Below are positions 40,944 through 49,630 of a stretch of 64,000 nucleotides of DNA, one piece after another. The stretch is taken from contig NZ_JOFH01000033.1 in NCBI RefSeq assembly GCF_000721235.1, positions 1-64,000 on the forward strand. Direction: 5' to 3'. The notes beneath the pieces are model-generated. The model made no database searches and was not told where the DNA came from. It saw only the letters and a list, made by a program, of their open reading frames with translations. Position 1 is the first letter of the stretch; each line of letters begins with the position of its first letter. The position numbers and the translations under genes were made by a program. Origin of the DNA: Streptomyces olivaceus. GTDB taxonomy: Bacteria; Actinomycetota; Actinomycetes; Streptomycetales; Streptomycetaceae.

Positions 40944-41266
40944 TGGATCACAGCACATGGAGGACGCGTCGGACTCGTCAGCTCGCGGGTGAGGCGGTGG
41001 AGCACGACCAGGAGTACGTCGACGCCCGCCTGGCCGGCGACCTCGGGCAGGCGGTCTACGACCGGCGGATCGAGCTGGGCCTGTCCCAGACGGAGCTGGC
41101 AGAGCGGGCCGGGATGACCCAGCCCCAGGTCTCCCGCATGGAGGGGGGTGACACCGTGCCGACGCTCCCGCTGCTGCGGCGCCTGGCCAAGGCTCTGGAT
41201 GGCACGCTGAACCTGACCATCGACGAAGGCGACTCACACGTCACCTTCACCCCGCACGCAGCCTGA
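40943..41266 (+). CDS. XRE-family antitoxin (HigA-like)
   Basis: A 107-residue helix-turn-helix protein: LGQAVYDRRIELGLSQTELA then AGMTQPQVSRMEGGDTVPTL, ending with an LNLTIDEG-type segment. It overlaps the toxin stop by one base, so the two are translationally coupled. It should neutralise the toxin and repress the pair through the palindrome at 40556-40565. A perfect intrinsic terminator follows 9 bp after the stop. Confidence 0.9.
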   Translation: MDHSTWRTRRTRQLAGEAVEHDQEYVDARLAGDLGQAVYDRRIELGLSQTELAERAGMTQPQVSRMEGGDTVPTLPLLRRLAKALDGTLNLTIDEGDSHVTFTPHAA

Positions 41267-41275
41267 ACCGACGAA

Positions 41276-41306
41276 GGGCACCTACGAAAACCGTAGGTGC
41301 CCTTTC
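41276..41306 (+). terminator. Intrinsic terminator of the toxin-antitoxin operon
   Basis: gggcacctacg - aaaac - cgtaggtgccc (41276-41302): perfect 11-bp stem with a 5-nt loop and then tttcc. The most classical terminator in the window. Confidence 0.9.
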
Positions 41307-41309
41307 CTG

Positions 41310-41382
41310 TGCCCCCGGCAGGATTCGAACCTGCGACACCCGCTTTAGGAGAGCGGTGCTCTATCCCCTGAGCTACGAAGGC
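41310..41382 (-). tRNA. tRNA-Arg (anticodon CCT)
   Basis: A complete 73-nt cloverleaf on the minus strand. The 7-bp acceptor stem GCCTTCG/CGGGGGC has two G-T wobbles; the D-arm GCTC...GAGC and the anticodon stem CCGCT/AGCGG around CTCCTAA give anticodon CCT. The T-loop is TTCGAAT and discriminator A is at 41310. CCA is not encoded. It reads the rare AGG codon. Its 3' end faces the toxin-antitoxin pair, 4 bp from that operon's terminator. Confidence 0.97.
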
Positions 41383-41464
41383 GGGGCGCCGTTGTGGGCG
41401 GCGTGACAACAGGTTAGCGGATCGGGGGAAGGGGTGGCATCGGTGGTGGGGAGGGTGGGTGGGG

Positions 41465-43135
41465 TCAGGTCGGGGGGATCAGTACGAAGCGGCCTGCCAC
41501 GCGGAGGTCGGCCTCGATGTGGGACGCCGTGTGGAGGAGCTCGGGGAGGATGTCCGATTCGCAGGCCTCCCTCGTGCGGCGGGCCGTGTGCATGGCCACG
41601 TTGACGGCCGCCACTACCGTGCCCGTGCGGTCGCGTACCGGGGCGGCGATCGCGCGCAGGCCGGCCTCCAGTTCCTCATCGACCAGGGCGTAGCCCTGCG
41701 TCCGGGCCTCGGAGTGGGGCAGGAGGACGCGGCCCAGGGCCGTCGCGGGGGCAGGGAGGCGGGTGCCGACCGGGACGTGGGCGGTCAGGACGCGGCCTGC
41801 GGCGGCTCGGGCCGTGTACTGGATCTCCTCGCCCGAGTCGGAGAGGACGGCCAGCGCCGTCGACTCGCCGACGCGGGCGGCCAGGGCGGTCAGGTGGGGC
41901 TGGGCGATGTCGGGGAGGGACGCGCGGGAGAGGGGCGGGAAGCCGAGGGAGAGGACCCGGGGGGTGAGGGAGAAGGTGTGGTCCCGGGACGCGGTGATCA
42001 GGCCTGCGTGGGTGTGGGTGATCAGTGCCCGGCGGGCCGTGGCGCGGGTCAGGCCGGTGGCCCTCGCCACCTCCGTGAGGGTCAGCCTGGAGCGGCCCTC
42101 GCCGAAGGCGGTCAGTACGGTCAGGCCGCGGGCCAGGGACTCGACGAACTCCCGGCCCAGTTCCTGCTTCGACGCGCTCGTCCAGGTGGCCAGGTCGGTG
42201 CGGGGCTGTCCCGGTGCCGGGGGCGGGGCGGCGCGCAGGTCGTTCTCCATCGTCGTGACCGCCTCGCACAGCTGGGGGAGGAGGGCGGCCCGCAGGTCCA
42301 GTGCCGTGTGGCGGCTGGTGTGGCTCACGACGCTCGCCACGCAGGCCAGCCGGCCCGTGCCGGGGTCCCGTACGGGAACGGAGACCGCTACCAGGCCCGG
42401 TTCGATCAACTGGTCGTCCACGCACCATCCTTCGGTCGCCGCCTGTGTGGTGCGGTGTTCGAAGGAGGGGGCGGGATCGGGGGTGGCGGGGTCGCGGGGT
42501 GGTACGGCGGGGAACGTCGCGTCCTGCGGGTCGCCTGCCCTGCGGGCGTGCCAGCGGTGCCAGTCGGCCGGGGTCCACTCCGTAGCGAACAGCGGTCCTG
42601 GCGCCGTGCGTTCGGCCGGGAGGCGGTCGCCGATGCGGAAGCTCAGGGACATCGCGCGGCGGCGGGTGGCCTGGTGGATGAAGCGGATGCCGTCGCGGTC
42701 GCCGACTGCCAGCGACACCGACTCGTCCAGTTCGTCGGCCAGGGCGTCGGCGCGGGAGGAGAACAGGGCGGGCAGGCGCAGGGCGGCCAGGTAGGCGTTG
42801 CCCAGTTCCATCAGGCGGGGGGCGAGGGTCACGTCGCGGCCGTCCAGGCGGACGTAGCCCATGCGGGCCAGGGTCGCCGTGACGCGGTCGACCGTGGAGC
42901 GGGCCAGGCCGGTGGCCTTCTCGAGGCCGCTGAGGGAGAGGGTGACGCCGTCCGCCTCGGTCAGGCGGCGCAAGACCGTGATGCCGCGCAGGAGGGGGCC
43001 GACCGCCTCGTTCGGCACCGATGCTTCGGGTGCCACTGATTCCGGTGCCACTGATTCCGGTACTGCTGCTTCCGGTACCGCTGAGTCCAGGGCGGTCTGG
43101 TCCGGTGCGGGCTCGTTCGTCGGTTTGGCGGTCAT
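41465..43135 (-). CDS. Tandem-duplicated IclR-family regulator
   Basis: A 556-residue fusion of two complete IclR units, each a winged helix plus an effector domain. Unit 1: HTH about 50-110 (GITVLRRLTEADGVTLSLSG, ARSTVDRVTATLARMGYV) and effector domain to about 300. Unit 2: HTH about 330-395 (ARGLTVLTAFGEGRSRLTLT, TRATARRALITHTHAGLI) and effector domain ending FVLIPP. This PcaR-like double form is known in actinomycetes for aromatic-acid catabolism genes, but no such genes are adjacent. The N-terminal leader is an Ala-Pro-Glu-Ser repeat encoded by roughly 18-bp repeats (43020-43085). The start is the ATG at 43135. Effector unknown. Confidence 0.88.
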   Translation of the reverse strand: MTAKPTNEPAPDQTALDSAVPEAAVPESVAPESVAPEASVPNEAVGPLLRGITVLRRLTEADGVTLSLSGLEKATGLARSTVDRVTATLARMGYVRLDGRDVTLAPRLMELGNAYLAALRLPALFSSRADALADELDESVSLAVGDRDGIRFIHQATRRRAMSLSFRIGDRLPAERTAPGPLFATEWTPADWHRWHARRAGDPQDATFPAVPPRDPATPDPAPSFEHRTTQAATEGWCVDDQLIEPGLVAVSVPVRDPGTGRLACVASVVSHTSRHTALDLRAALLPQLCEAVTTMENDLRAAPPPAPGQPRTDLATWTSASKQELGREFVESLARGLTVLTAFGEGRSRLTLTEVARATGLTRATARRALITHTHAGLITASRDHTFSLTPRVLSLGFPPLSRASLPDIAQPHLTALAARVGESTALAVLSDSGEEIQYTARAAAGRVLTAHVPVGTRLPAPATALGRVLLPHSEARTQGYALVDEELEAGLRAIAAPVRDRTGTVVAAVNVAMHTARRTREACESDILPELLHTASHIEADLRVAGRFVLIPPT

Positions 43136-43240
43136 CGGGGCGGTCGTCGTCTTTCCGGTACGGCGGTCAGAGCGTGCCCACCGTAAGCCCGTCGGCCGTT
43201 CCGGCGGTCCCGGCCCGCTGGCGTTGCCGCCCGACCCTCC

Positions 43241-44527
43241 TCACCTGCGCGTGATCCGTACCCGCTGCTCGCCGTTGCCGTCCGTCGCCGACACCGCGAT
43301 CGTGATGCCCCGGCGCGGGTCCTTGAAGGTCTCGCCGGGTCGGAAGGCGGCGTCGGAGAGTTCGGCGTGGACGTTCGCGCTGCGGGTGCAGCCGCCGCTG
43401 TCGCGCTGGGAGTCGTAGACCCGGACCGGGCCCATGCCGGTGTCCACGTCCGCGTCGACCCTGTAGATCAGCACCCCCGGCCGGCACACCGTCTCGTCGT
43501 TGCCCTCGCGGGTGCGCAGTTCGACCGCGTACCCCGTCCTGCCGTCCAGCGGGACGACCACCAGCTTGTCGCCGCCCTTGCGGGCCAGCGGAGTCAGCGT
43601 GTACTCCGTCGCGCCCGGCGCGGACGCGCAGTGCACCTGGGACGGGTCGAGCCAACCCAGTTTCCACTTGTGCCAGCCGAGCAGGTCGTTGTTGGCGCCC
43701 CAGTCCTCGCTCATGATGTCCCAGTGGCCGGCCGCCCCGCCGCCTTCCTGGGTGTAGAGGTCCGGCAGGCCGAAGACGTGGCCGTTCTCGTGGGGGAGGA
43801 CCCGGTAGCCGGTCTCGCCGTAGGAGCCGGAACCGTCGTCCTGGCGGGAGTAGACGAACGAGGCGTTGGCGACCGGGACGCCGTCGGCGACGGGGGCCTC
43901 CTTGTTGCCGGCGAAGGTCACGGACAGGACCGTGTCCAGGGCGGAGGGGCCGGCGTTCGGGGTGACCAGGACGTTCACGAGGTCGTACTCGCGGAAGTCG
44001 ACCTTCGCGTCGGCCGCCGCGACCATGTCCTGGACCATCTTGCGGTAGCCGGGTTCGAAGGGGGCGCCGCGCTCTATGCCGTACTCGGCGAACGACTTGG
44101 GCATCCGCAGCCAGCTGCGGATCGGGGTCTCGGGGCGGTAGTCGAGGCGGCCGTAGCTGCTGGTGCGGAACCACTTCGCGGTCTGCGGGAAGAACTCCGC
44201 GTACCGGTCGAGCGCCTTGCCCTCGCCGGGCGCGTCGGAGAAGTCGATCATCAGGGTCAGGGCGCGGACGGTGCCCGTCGAGCGGGCGTAACCGGCGGAG
44301 GTGGGCACGCCCTCGGACATCTGGATCTCGGAGCCGCCGCTGATCATGCAGGGGCCGTGCGCGGAGGAGCGGGAGAGGGCGGCGGGGCCCGGGCCCGCGG
44401 TCGAGGTGCCGGGGGCGAGGCGGCCGGTGCCCGCCGAGGTGCTGAGCGCGAGGGTCAGGGCGGTGACGGTCCCGATCGCGGCCAGCCGGCGCGGGCGTAT
44501 GCGTCGGCTCGGCGGCTGCGGCTGCAT
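43241..44527 (-). CDS. Secreted M6-family metalloprotease
   Basis: A 428-residue exported zinc protease related to immune inhibitor A. A signal peptide (about 10-35, RRLAAIGTVTALTLALSTSA) precedes a propeptide-like Ala/Gly/Pro region. The catalytic site is His246-Glu247-Asn-Gly-His250 with Asp256 downstream (HENGHVFGLPDLY). The Met-turn-like segment is WDIMSEDW. Residues 310-428 form a beta-rich accessory domain. It secretes to digest extracellular proteins. ATG 44527 has GGGGAGG 6 bp upstream. No immunity or partner gene is adjacent. Confidence 0.9.
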   Translation of the reverse strand: MQPQPPSRRIRPRRLAAIGTVTALTLALSTSAGTGRLAPGTSTAGPGPAALSRSSAHGPCMISGGSEIQMSEGVPTSAGYARSTGTVRALTLMIDFSDAPGEGKALDRYAEFFPQTAKWFRTSSYGRLDYRPETPIRSWLRMPKSFAEYGIERGAPFEPGYRKMVQDMVAAADAKVDFREYDLVNVLVTPNAGPSALDTVLSVTFAGNKEAPVADGVPVANASFVYSRQDDGSGSYGETGYRVLPHENGHVFGLPDLYTQEGGGAAGHWDIMSEDWGANNDLLGWHKWKLGWLDPSQVHCASAPGATEYTLTPLARKGGDKLVVVPLDGRTGYAVELRTREGNDETVCRPGVLIYRVDADVDTGMGPVRVYDSQRDSGGCTRSANVHAELSDAAFRPGETFKDPRRGITIAVSATDGNGEQRVRITRR

Positions 44528-44945
44528 GCGGACCTCCCCGGACCACGGCAGCCGCCCGGCACCGGCTGCACCCATGGCCTCACCCTGTGCCGGGGGGTGC
44601 GAGGGCGCGCGCTGAGGCGGCCGATCGTGGGTTTCTCACCGGTAGCCGCCGATCGGGTGAGAGGGTCCGGCCCCTCACCGACCGTGAGGGGGGAGCAGCT
44701 GAGGGCGGTGTGAGTCAGGTCACCGGAAAGTTCTTCGGGAGCGGGAAATAACCGGGGACCGTCTCCCCGTTTAGACCTGTGTCCGAGCGAAACGGGGACG
44801 GGCTCCCCGGATCGCCAGTCAAGACCAGCAAGACCGGTCGAGACCAGCTCGGTCGAGACCAGCAAGACCGGTCGAGACCAGCTCGGTCGAGACCAGCAAG
44901 ACCCGTCAAGAAGAGAAACACCCTCACAGACCGAAGGAGTACGCC
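44528..44945. other. 418-bp intergenic region with inverted and 34-bp direct repeats
   Basis: No gene supported. It holds an inverted repeat ccccgttt/aaacgggg (44765-44772 and 44790-44797) and a higher-order repeat of 19+15 bp (agaccagcaagaccggtcg then agaccagctcggtcg) starting at 44822, 44856 and 44890. The latter ends about 40 bp before the TetR start, where a regulator array would be expected. Confidence 0.7.
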
Positions 44946-45599
44946 GTGCAGACCGCGATCCCCGACCAGCGCAAGGTGTCCAGGCCTCGCGCCGACGCCC
45001 TGCGCAACCGGGAGCGGATCGTCACCGCCGCCCGTGAGATGTTCGTCGAGCACGGCCCTGACGTGCCGCTCGACGACGTCGCCCGCCGGGCCGGCGTCGG
45101 CAACGCCACGGTGTACCGCAACTTCCCCGACCGCGACGCCCTCGTCCGCGAGGTCGTCTGCTCGGTCATGGACCGCACGGCACGGGCGGCCGAACTGGCC
45201 CTCGCGGAGACCGGCGACGCGTTCGAGGCGCTGGAGCGCTTCGTGCACGCCTCCGCCGACGAGCGGATCAGCGCCCTGTGCCCCATGGTGTCCAGCACGT
45301 TCGACCAGTTCCACCCGGACCTGGAAGCGGCGCGCGAACGGGTCGAACGACTCGTCGCCGAGGTCATGGACCGGGCGAAGGCGGCCGGTCAGCTCCGTGG
45401 TGACGTGGGCGTGAGCGATCTGATGATCGCCGCGGCCCAGCTCAGCCGGCCCCCGGCCGGTACGGGGTGCCTGAGTGCCGACCGGTTCGTCCATCGCCAT
45501 CTTCAGCTGTTCCTGGACGGGTTGCGGGCTCCGGCCCGCACCGCCCTGCCGGGCACGCAAGTCACCATGGAGGACCTGCGCCGGCCCTGCGACCAGTAG
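44946..45599 (+). CDS. TetR-family regulator
   Basis: A 217-residue repressor. The HTH at about 20-65 reads RERIVTAAREMFVEHGPDVP, VARRAGVGNATVYRNFPDRDALV. The C-terminal half resembles the SbtR-like ligand domain (FVHASADERISALCPMVSSTF). AAGGAG lies 7 bp before the GTG at 44946. The DHA2 exporter follows 180 bp downstream in the same direction, a classic regulator-efflux pair. The inverted repeat at 44765-44797 or the 34-bp repeats upstream may be its operators. The 180-bp gap to the exporter contains repeated agtagtcc motifs and a Thr-rich AT patch, probably a second promoter. Confidence 0.9.
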   Translation: MQTAIPDQRKVSRPRADALRNRERIVTAAREMFVEHGPDVPLDDVARRAGVGNATVYRNFPDRDALVREVVCSVMDRTARAAELALAETGDAFEALERFVHASADERISALCPMVSSTFDQFHPDLEAARERVERLVAEVMDRAKAAGQLRGDVGVSDLMIAAAQLSRPPAGTGCLSADRFVHRHLQLFLDGLRAPARTALPGTQVTMEDLRRPCDQ

Positions 45600-45779
45600 T
45601 AGTCCAGCAGCCCGTCGCTCTGGAGTAGTCCAAGCTCCGGAGCGGTCCAGTAGCCCAGTAGTCCGTAGCTCTGGACGGCGGCCTCTCGGTCGTCGTCCGG
45701 GACGGTCGCGGCCCGGCCGCGGTCCACTCGTCCCTTTACTCACCTTTTTCCGTCACGAAGTCCCGAAGTGGGTATCCCC

Positions 45780-47324
45780 ATGTCTCAGTCAGCCGTCAAG
45801 GCGTCCGGCGTCTCCGACGCCCCGGACGCCGGACGCTGGAAAGCGCTCGTCTTCATCGCGCTCGCCCAGCTGATGGTGGTCCTCGACGCCACCATCGTGA
45901 ACATCGCCCTGCCCTCCGCCCAGCAGGACCTCGGCATCTCCGACGGCAACCGGCAGTGGGTCGTCACGGCCTACGCCCTCGCCTTCGGCGGTCTGCTGCT
46001 GTTCGGCGGTCGGATAGCCGACCTGTGGGGCCGCAAGCGCACCTTCGTCACCGGCCTGGCCGGCTTCGCCGTGGCCTCGGCGCTCGGCGGCGCGGCCACC
46101 AACGAGGCGATGATGTTCGGCTCCCGCGCCCTCCAGGGCGTTTTCGGCGCGCTGCTCGCGCCCGCCGCGCTCTCCCTGCTCGCCGTGATGTTCACCGACG
46201 CCAAGGAGCGCGCCAAGGCCTTCGGCATCTACGGTGCGATCGCCGGTGGCGGCGGTGCCGTGGGTCTGATCCTCGGCGGGTTCCTCACCGAGTACCTGAA
46301 CTGGCGCTGGACGTTCTTCGTCAACATCCCGTTCGCCGTCATCGCCGCGGCCGGTGCGTACCTGGTCATCCGGGAGCCGAAGGGCAGCCGCAACCGCTCG
46401 CCGCTCGACATCCCCGGCGTGGTCCTGTCCACCCTCGGTCTGGTCGCGCTCGTGTACGGCTTCACCCGTGCCGAGTCCAACGGCTGGAGCGACGCCACGA
46501 CGGTCGGCATGTTCGTCGGCGCCGCCGTGCTGCTCCTGTCCTTCGTGTTCGTCGAGGCCCGGGTCAAGGCCCCGCTGCTGCCGCTGCGCGTCATCACCGA
46601 GCGCAACCGCGGCGGGATCTACCTCTCGCTGGGCCTGGCCGTCATCGCGATGTTCGGCCTGTTCCTCTTCCTGACCTACTACCTGCAGGTCGTGAAGGGC
46701 TACACGCCGGTCAAGACCGGCTTCGCCTTCCTGCCGATGATCGCGGGCATGATCACGGGCTCTACCCAGATCGGCGCCCGGCTGATGACCCGGGTCGCGC
46801 CCCGGCTGCTGATGGGCCCCGGCTTCCTGGTCGCCGCCGCCGGCATGCTGTTCCTCACCCAGCTGGAGATCAACACCTCCTACGCCGGTGTGCTGCTGCC
46901 CGGCATGCTCCTGCTCGGCCTCGGCATGGGTACGGCGTTCATGCCGGCGATGTCCATGGCCACGATGGGCGTGGAGCCGCGGGACGCCGGTGTCGCCTCG
47001 GCGATGGTCAACACCTCGCAGCAGGTGGGCGGCGCGATCGGTACGGCACTGCTGAACACGATCGCCGCCTCGGCGACCACCTCGTACATCGCCGACCACA
47101 TGGGCGGCGCGTCCTCCCGCTCCCAGCAGCAGCTGGTGCAGCTGCAGGGCCAGGTGCAGGGCTACACCAGCGCCATCTGGTTCGCCGTCGGCATCCTGGT
47201 CGTGGCGGCCGCGATCGCCCTGACCTTCGTCAACGCCGGCCGCCCCGGCGGCCCCGCGGTCAGCGGCTCCGGTGCGGGCGACGCGGCCGAGGACGAGCTG
47301 CCGATCCCGGTCGTCGCCCACTGA
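45780..47324 (+). CDS. DHA2-type (14-helix) multidrug MFS exporter
   Basis: A 514-residue integral membrane protein with 14 hydrophobic helices. It carries the DHA2 marks: LMVVLDATIVNIALPS in helix 1, the GRIADLWGRKRTF loop and the QGVFGALLAPAALSLL motif C region. It probably exports hydrophobic drugs or a metabolite by proton antiport. ATG 45780 is preferred over a GTG 12 bp earlier. It is controlled in all likelihood by the TetR gene just upstream. An acidic tail (AEDELPIPVV) ends it. Confidence 0.93.
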   Translation: MSQSAVKASGVSDAPDAGRWKALVFIALAQLMVVLDATIVNIALPSAQQDLGISDGNRQWVVTAYALAFGGLLLFGGRIADLWGRKRTFVTGLAGFAVASALGGAATNEAMMFGSRALQGVFGALLAPAALSLLAVMFTDAKERAKAFGIYGAIAGGGGAVGLILGGFLTEYLNWRWTFFVNIPFAVIAAAGAYLVIREPKGSRNRSPLDIPGVVLSTLGLVALVYGFTRAESNGWSDATTVGMFVGAAVLLLSFVFVEARVKAPLLPLRVITERNRGGIYLSLGLAVIAMFGLFLFLTYYLQVVKGYTPVKTGFAFLPMIAGMITGSTQIGARLMTRVAPRLLMGPGFLVAAAGMLFLTQLEINTSYAGVLLPGMLLLGLGMGTAFMPAMSMATMGVEPRDAGVASAMVNTSQQVGGAIGTALLNTIAASATTSYIADHMGGASSRSQQQLVQLQGQVQGYTSAIWFAVGILVVAAAIALTFVNAGRPGGPAVSGSGAGDAAEDELPIPVVAH

Positions 47325-47436
47325 CGACACCGGACGCGGTACCCGCTCGGGCCCTTCGGGCCCTCTGATCCACCCGTGCGCAAGGGGGAGGGGACGCCCC
47401 CGCGCACGGTTCCCAGGACCTGCCCCGGCTGCGCGC

Positions 47437-48033
47437 TCAGCGCAGCCAGGGCAGGTCCGCGCCCGCTTCGCTGGGCTGGAGTCCCTCGGCGACGATCCGC
47501 ATGATCTCGCCGAGGGACTCCTGCTGTTGCGGGGTGAGCCGGTCGAAGACCGCCTGGCGTACGGCGTTCACGTGCCCCGGCGCGGTCCGGCGCAGCACCT
47601 CGTACCCCTCCTCGGTGAGGATGGCGAACTGGCCGCGCTTGTCGGAGGGGCAGTCCTCGCGGCGTACCCAGCCGTTCTTCTCCAGGCGGGCGACCGCGTG
47701 CGAGAGCCGGGAGCGGGTGATCTTCGCGTACTTGGCCAGCTCCGTCATCCGCAGCCGCCGGCGCGGTGACTCGGCGAGCTTGACCAGCAGGCCGTAGTAG
47801 ACGTGCGGCATGCCCGCGTCGCGCTGGAGTTGCCGGTCGAGGTGGTCCTCCAGGAGGGTGGCGGCCTCGATGTAGGAGCGCCACACGAACTGCTCCCCGG
47901 CGGTGAGCCAGCGGGGCTCGTCGGGGGCGTGGCCTGCGGCGGGGGCTTCGGGGGCGGCCGGTGTGGGGGGTGTGGGGGGCTCGGCGGGCGCTTCGGGCCC
48001 GGCGGAGGACGCCGGGGTGGGTGCCGTGTTCAT
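47437..48033 (-). CDS. MarR-family regulator
   Basis: A 198-residue regulator. The N-terminal 45 residues are Ala/Pro-rich. The winged helix (about 60-165) shows GLLVKLAESPRRRLRMTELA, TRSRLSHAVARLEKNGWV and the wing RREDCPSDKRGQFAILTEEG. The ATG at 48033 is chosen because the HTH-bearing region lies downstream and an AT-rich promoter lies just upstream. It is divergent from the LigB-type dioxygenase (48173). The 140-bp gap contains two TTGAA-based repeats (48062-48076 and 48110-48126), likely its binding sites. Confidence 0.9.
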   Translation of the reverse strand: MNTAPTPASSAGPEAPAEPPTPPTPAAPEAPAAGHAPDEPRWLTAGEQFVWRSYIEAATLLEDHLDRQLQRDAGMPHVYYGLLVKLAESPRRRLRMTELAKYAKITRSRLSHAVARLEKNGWVRREDCPSDKRGQFAILTEEGYEVLRRTAPGHVNAVRQAVFDRLTPQQQESLGEIMRIVAEGLQPSEAGADLPWLR

Positions 48034-48061
48034 GTATCCCACTGTAAGAGACGACTCCTTG

Positions 48062-48126
48062 AAGGTTGAACAACTTAGGCGTAGATTGTTGGCAAGTAAA
48101 GATTGAGAGTTCAAGTACTAGTTGAA
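48062..48126. promoter_or_regulatory. Paired MarR operators in a divergent promoter
   Basis: ttcaa-gtactag-ttgaa (48110-48126) is a perfect 5-bp inverted repeat; aaggttgaacaactt (48062-48076) is a second near-palindrome sharing TTGAA. The interval is the most AT-rich promoter-like stretch between the two divergent genes. Confidence 0.5.
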
Positions 48127-48172
48127 GTACTGGTTCATGCGCTGGGTCACGTACCGGATTGGGAGTCGCGCC

Positions 48173-48958
48173 ATGGCCGCCGCCACGCAGGACCGCATGC
48201 CCGCCCTCTACCTCAGTCACGGCGCGCCGCCGCTCGCCGACGACCCGGTCTGGCCCGGTGAACTCGCAGCCTGGTCCGCCGACCTGCCCCGCCCCAGGGC
48301 GATCCTCGTCGTCTCCGCCCACTGGGAGGAGGCTCCGCTCGCGCTCGGTGCCACCCGTACCGTCCCTCTCGTCTACGACTTCTGGGGCTTCCCGGAGCAC
48401 TACTACCAGGTGCGGTACGAGGCCCCCGGCGCCCCCGCGCTCGCCGAGTCCGTGCGCGGGCTGCTGCGCGCCCCCGGCACGCCGGTGCAGGACGTCCCCG
48501 ACCGCGGCCTGGACCACGGCGCCTACGTCCCGCTGGTCGAGATGTACCCCGGCGCCGACATACCGGTCCTCCAGGTCTCCATGCCGACCCTCGACCCGGT
48601 GCGGCTCATGGAGATCGGCCGCAGGCTCGCGCCGCTGCGCGACGAGGGCGTACTGATCATGGGTTCCGGCTTCTTCACCCACAACCTGGCCGCGCTGCGC
48701 CAGGGCGGCATCCCCTCGTGGTCTGCGGAGTTCGACCACTGGGGCCGGTCCGCGCTGGAGTCCGGCGACGTGGACGGGCTGCTCGACTTCGCCCGCAAGT
48801 CCCCGGCGGGACGGCTCGCCCACCCGCGCACGGAGCACTTCGCGCCGCTGTTCGTGGCGATGGGCGCGGCGGACGCGACCGGTGAGCTGGACCGGCGCCG
48901 GTCCGTGATCGACGGGTTCTGGATGGGCCTGGCCAAGAGGTCGGTGCAGTTCGGCTGA
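48173..48958 (+). CDS. LigB-type (DODA) extradiol dioxygenase
   Basis: A 261-residue non-haem dioxygenase of the class III extradiol/DODA family. Metal ligands are His16 (YLSHGAPPL) and His50 (VVSAHWEE), with a further catalytic His in RGLDHGAYVPL and a late HNL motif. It opens catechol-type rings or related substrates; the YgiD-like set acts on DOPA. GGGAG precedes ATG 48173. It is divergent from the MarR gene, which probably controls it in response to phenolic compounds. Confidence 0.92.
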   Translation: MAAATQDRMPALYLSHGAPPLADDPVWPGELAAWSADLPRPRAILVVSAHWEEAPLALGATRTVPLVYDFWGFPEHYYQVRYEAPGAPALAESVRGLLRAPGTPVQDVPDRGLDHGAYVPLVEMYPGADIPVLQVSMPTLDPVRLMEIGRRLAPLRDEGVLIMGSGFFTHNLAALRQGGIPSWSAEFDHWGRSALESGDVDGLLDFARKSPAGRLAHPRTEHFAPLFVAMGAADATGELDRRRSVIDGFWMGLAKRSVQFG

Positions 48959-49024
48959 GGGGCTGGGGGGAAGGGATCCGCCGGGGCGGGCCGCGGCCGG
49001 GCGGGCTACCGCGGCCCGGGCGGG

Positions 49025-49543
49025 CTACAGGCGCCGCTCGTACCAGGCCACGTCCCAGTAGCGGCCGAACTTGCGGCCCACCTCGCGGTACGTGCCCACG
49101 TGCCGGAAGCCGAAGCGGGCGTGCAGCCGGGCCGAGGCCTCGTTCGGCTGGGCGACGGCCGCGTAGGCGCGGTGCACGTCCTCGCCGGCCAGGGCGTCGA
49201 AGAGGGACGCGTAGAGCAGGGAGCCGATGCCGCGGCGGCCGGCGTGCGGGGCGACGTAGACGGTGGTCTCCACCGAGGTCGCGTAGGCGGGCTTCGGGCG
49301 GTAGGGGCCGGAGCTGGCGTAGCCCAGAATCTCCTGTGAGTCCGCGTCCGTCGCAACCCTCAGGCGGTACGGGCCGTCTTCAGGGTGGGAGAGCAGCCAA
49401 GGGCGGCGCTCCTCGGGAGTGAAGGGCTCGGTGTCGAAGGTGACGGGCGTCTCACGCACGTAGTGGTTGTAGAGGTCGGTGAGGGCCTTGAGATCGTCCT
49501 CGCTCCCCGGTCTGACCTGGACCTCCGTGTGCCCCGTCGCCAT
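49025..49543 (-). CDS. GNAT acetyltransferase (phosphinothricin N-acetyltransferase-like)
   Basis: A 172-residue enzyme. It begins with VRPGSEDDLKALTDLYNHYV and VTFDTEPFTPEERRPWL, typical of Pat/Bar-like and YncA-type GNATs. The acetyl-CoA loop is APHAGRRGIGSLLYASL. The closing segment is NEASARLHARFGFRHVGTYREVGRKFG...WDVAWYERRL. It N-acetylates an amine such as an amino acid analogue or methionine sulfone. GAGGAGGC precedes ATG 49543. It is divergent from hrdD, and the 222-bp shared space contains a sigma-R-type promoter. Confidence 0.93.
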   Translation of the reverse strand: MATGHTEVQVRPGSEDDLKALTDLYNHYVRETPVTFDTEPFTPEERRPWLLSHPEDGPYRLRVATDADSQEILGYASSGPYRPKPAYATSVETTVYVAPHAGRRGIGSLLYASLFDALAGEDVHRAYAAVAQPNEASARLHARFGFRHVGTYREVGRKFGRYWDVAWYERRL

Positions 49544-49603
49544 CCCGCCTCCTCGTGTGGCGGCACAGGGTACTGCATGATCAGAAAAATCGAGGGACGG
49601 GTT

Positions 49604-49630
49604 GGGAATTCTGTCCGGTTTCCAGTCGTT
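49604..49630 (+). promoter_or_regulatory. Sigma-R-type promoter of hrdD
   Basis: GGGAAT (49604-49609), 18 bp, then GTT (49628-49630, continuing G), matching the thiol-stress sigma-R consensus GGAAT-N18-GTT. It lies 136 bp before the hrdD ATG. hrdD is a known sigma-R target in S. coelicolor, which supports both the gene and the site. Confidence 0.8.

Noticed and set aside
44822..44905. CRISPR-like repeats
   Set aside because: The 34-bp units are contiguous without unique spacers, and no cas genes are present.
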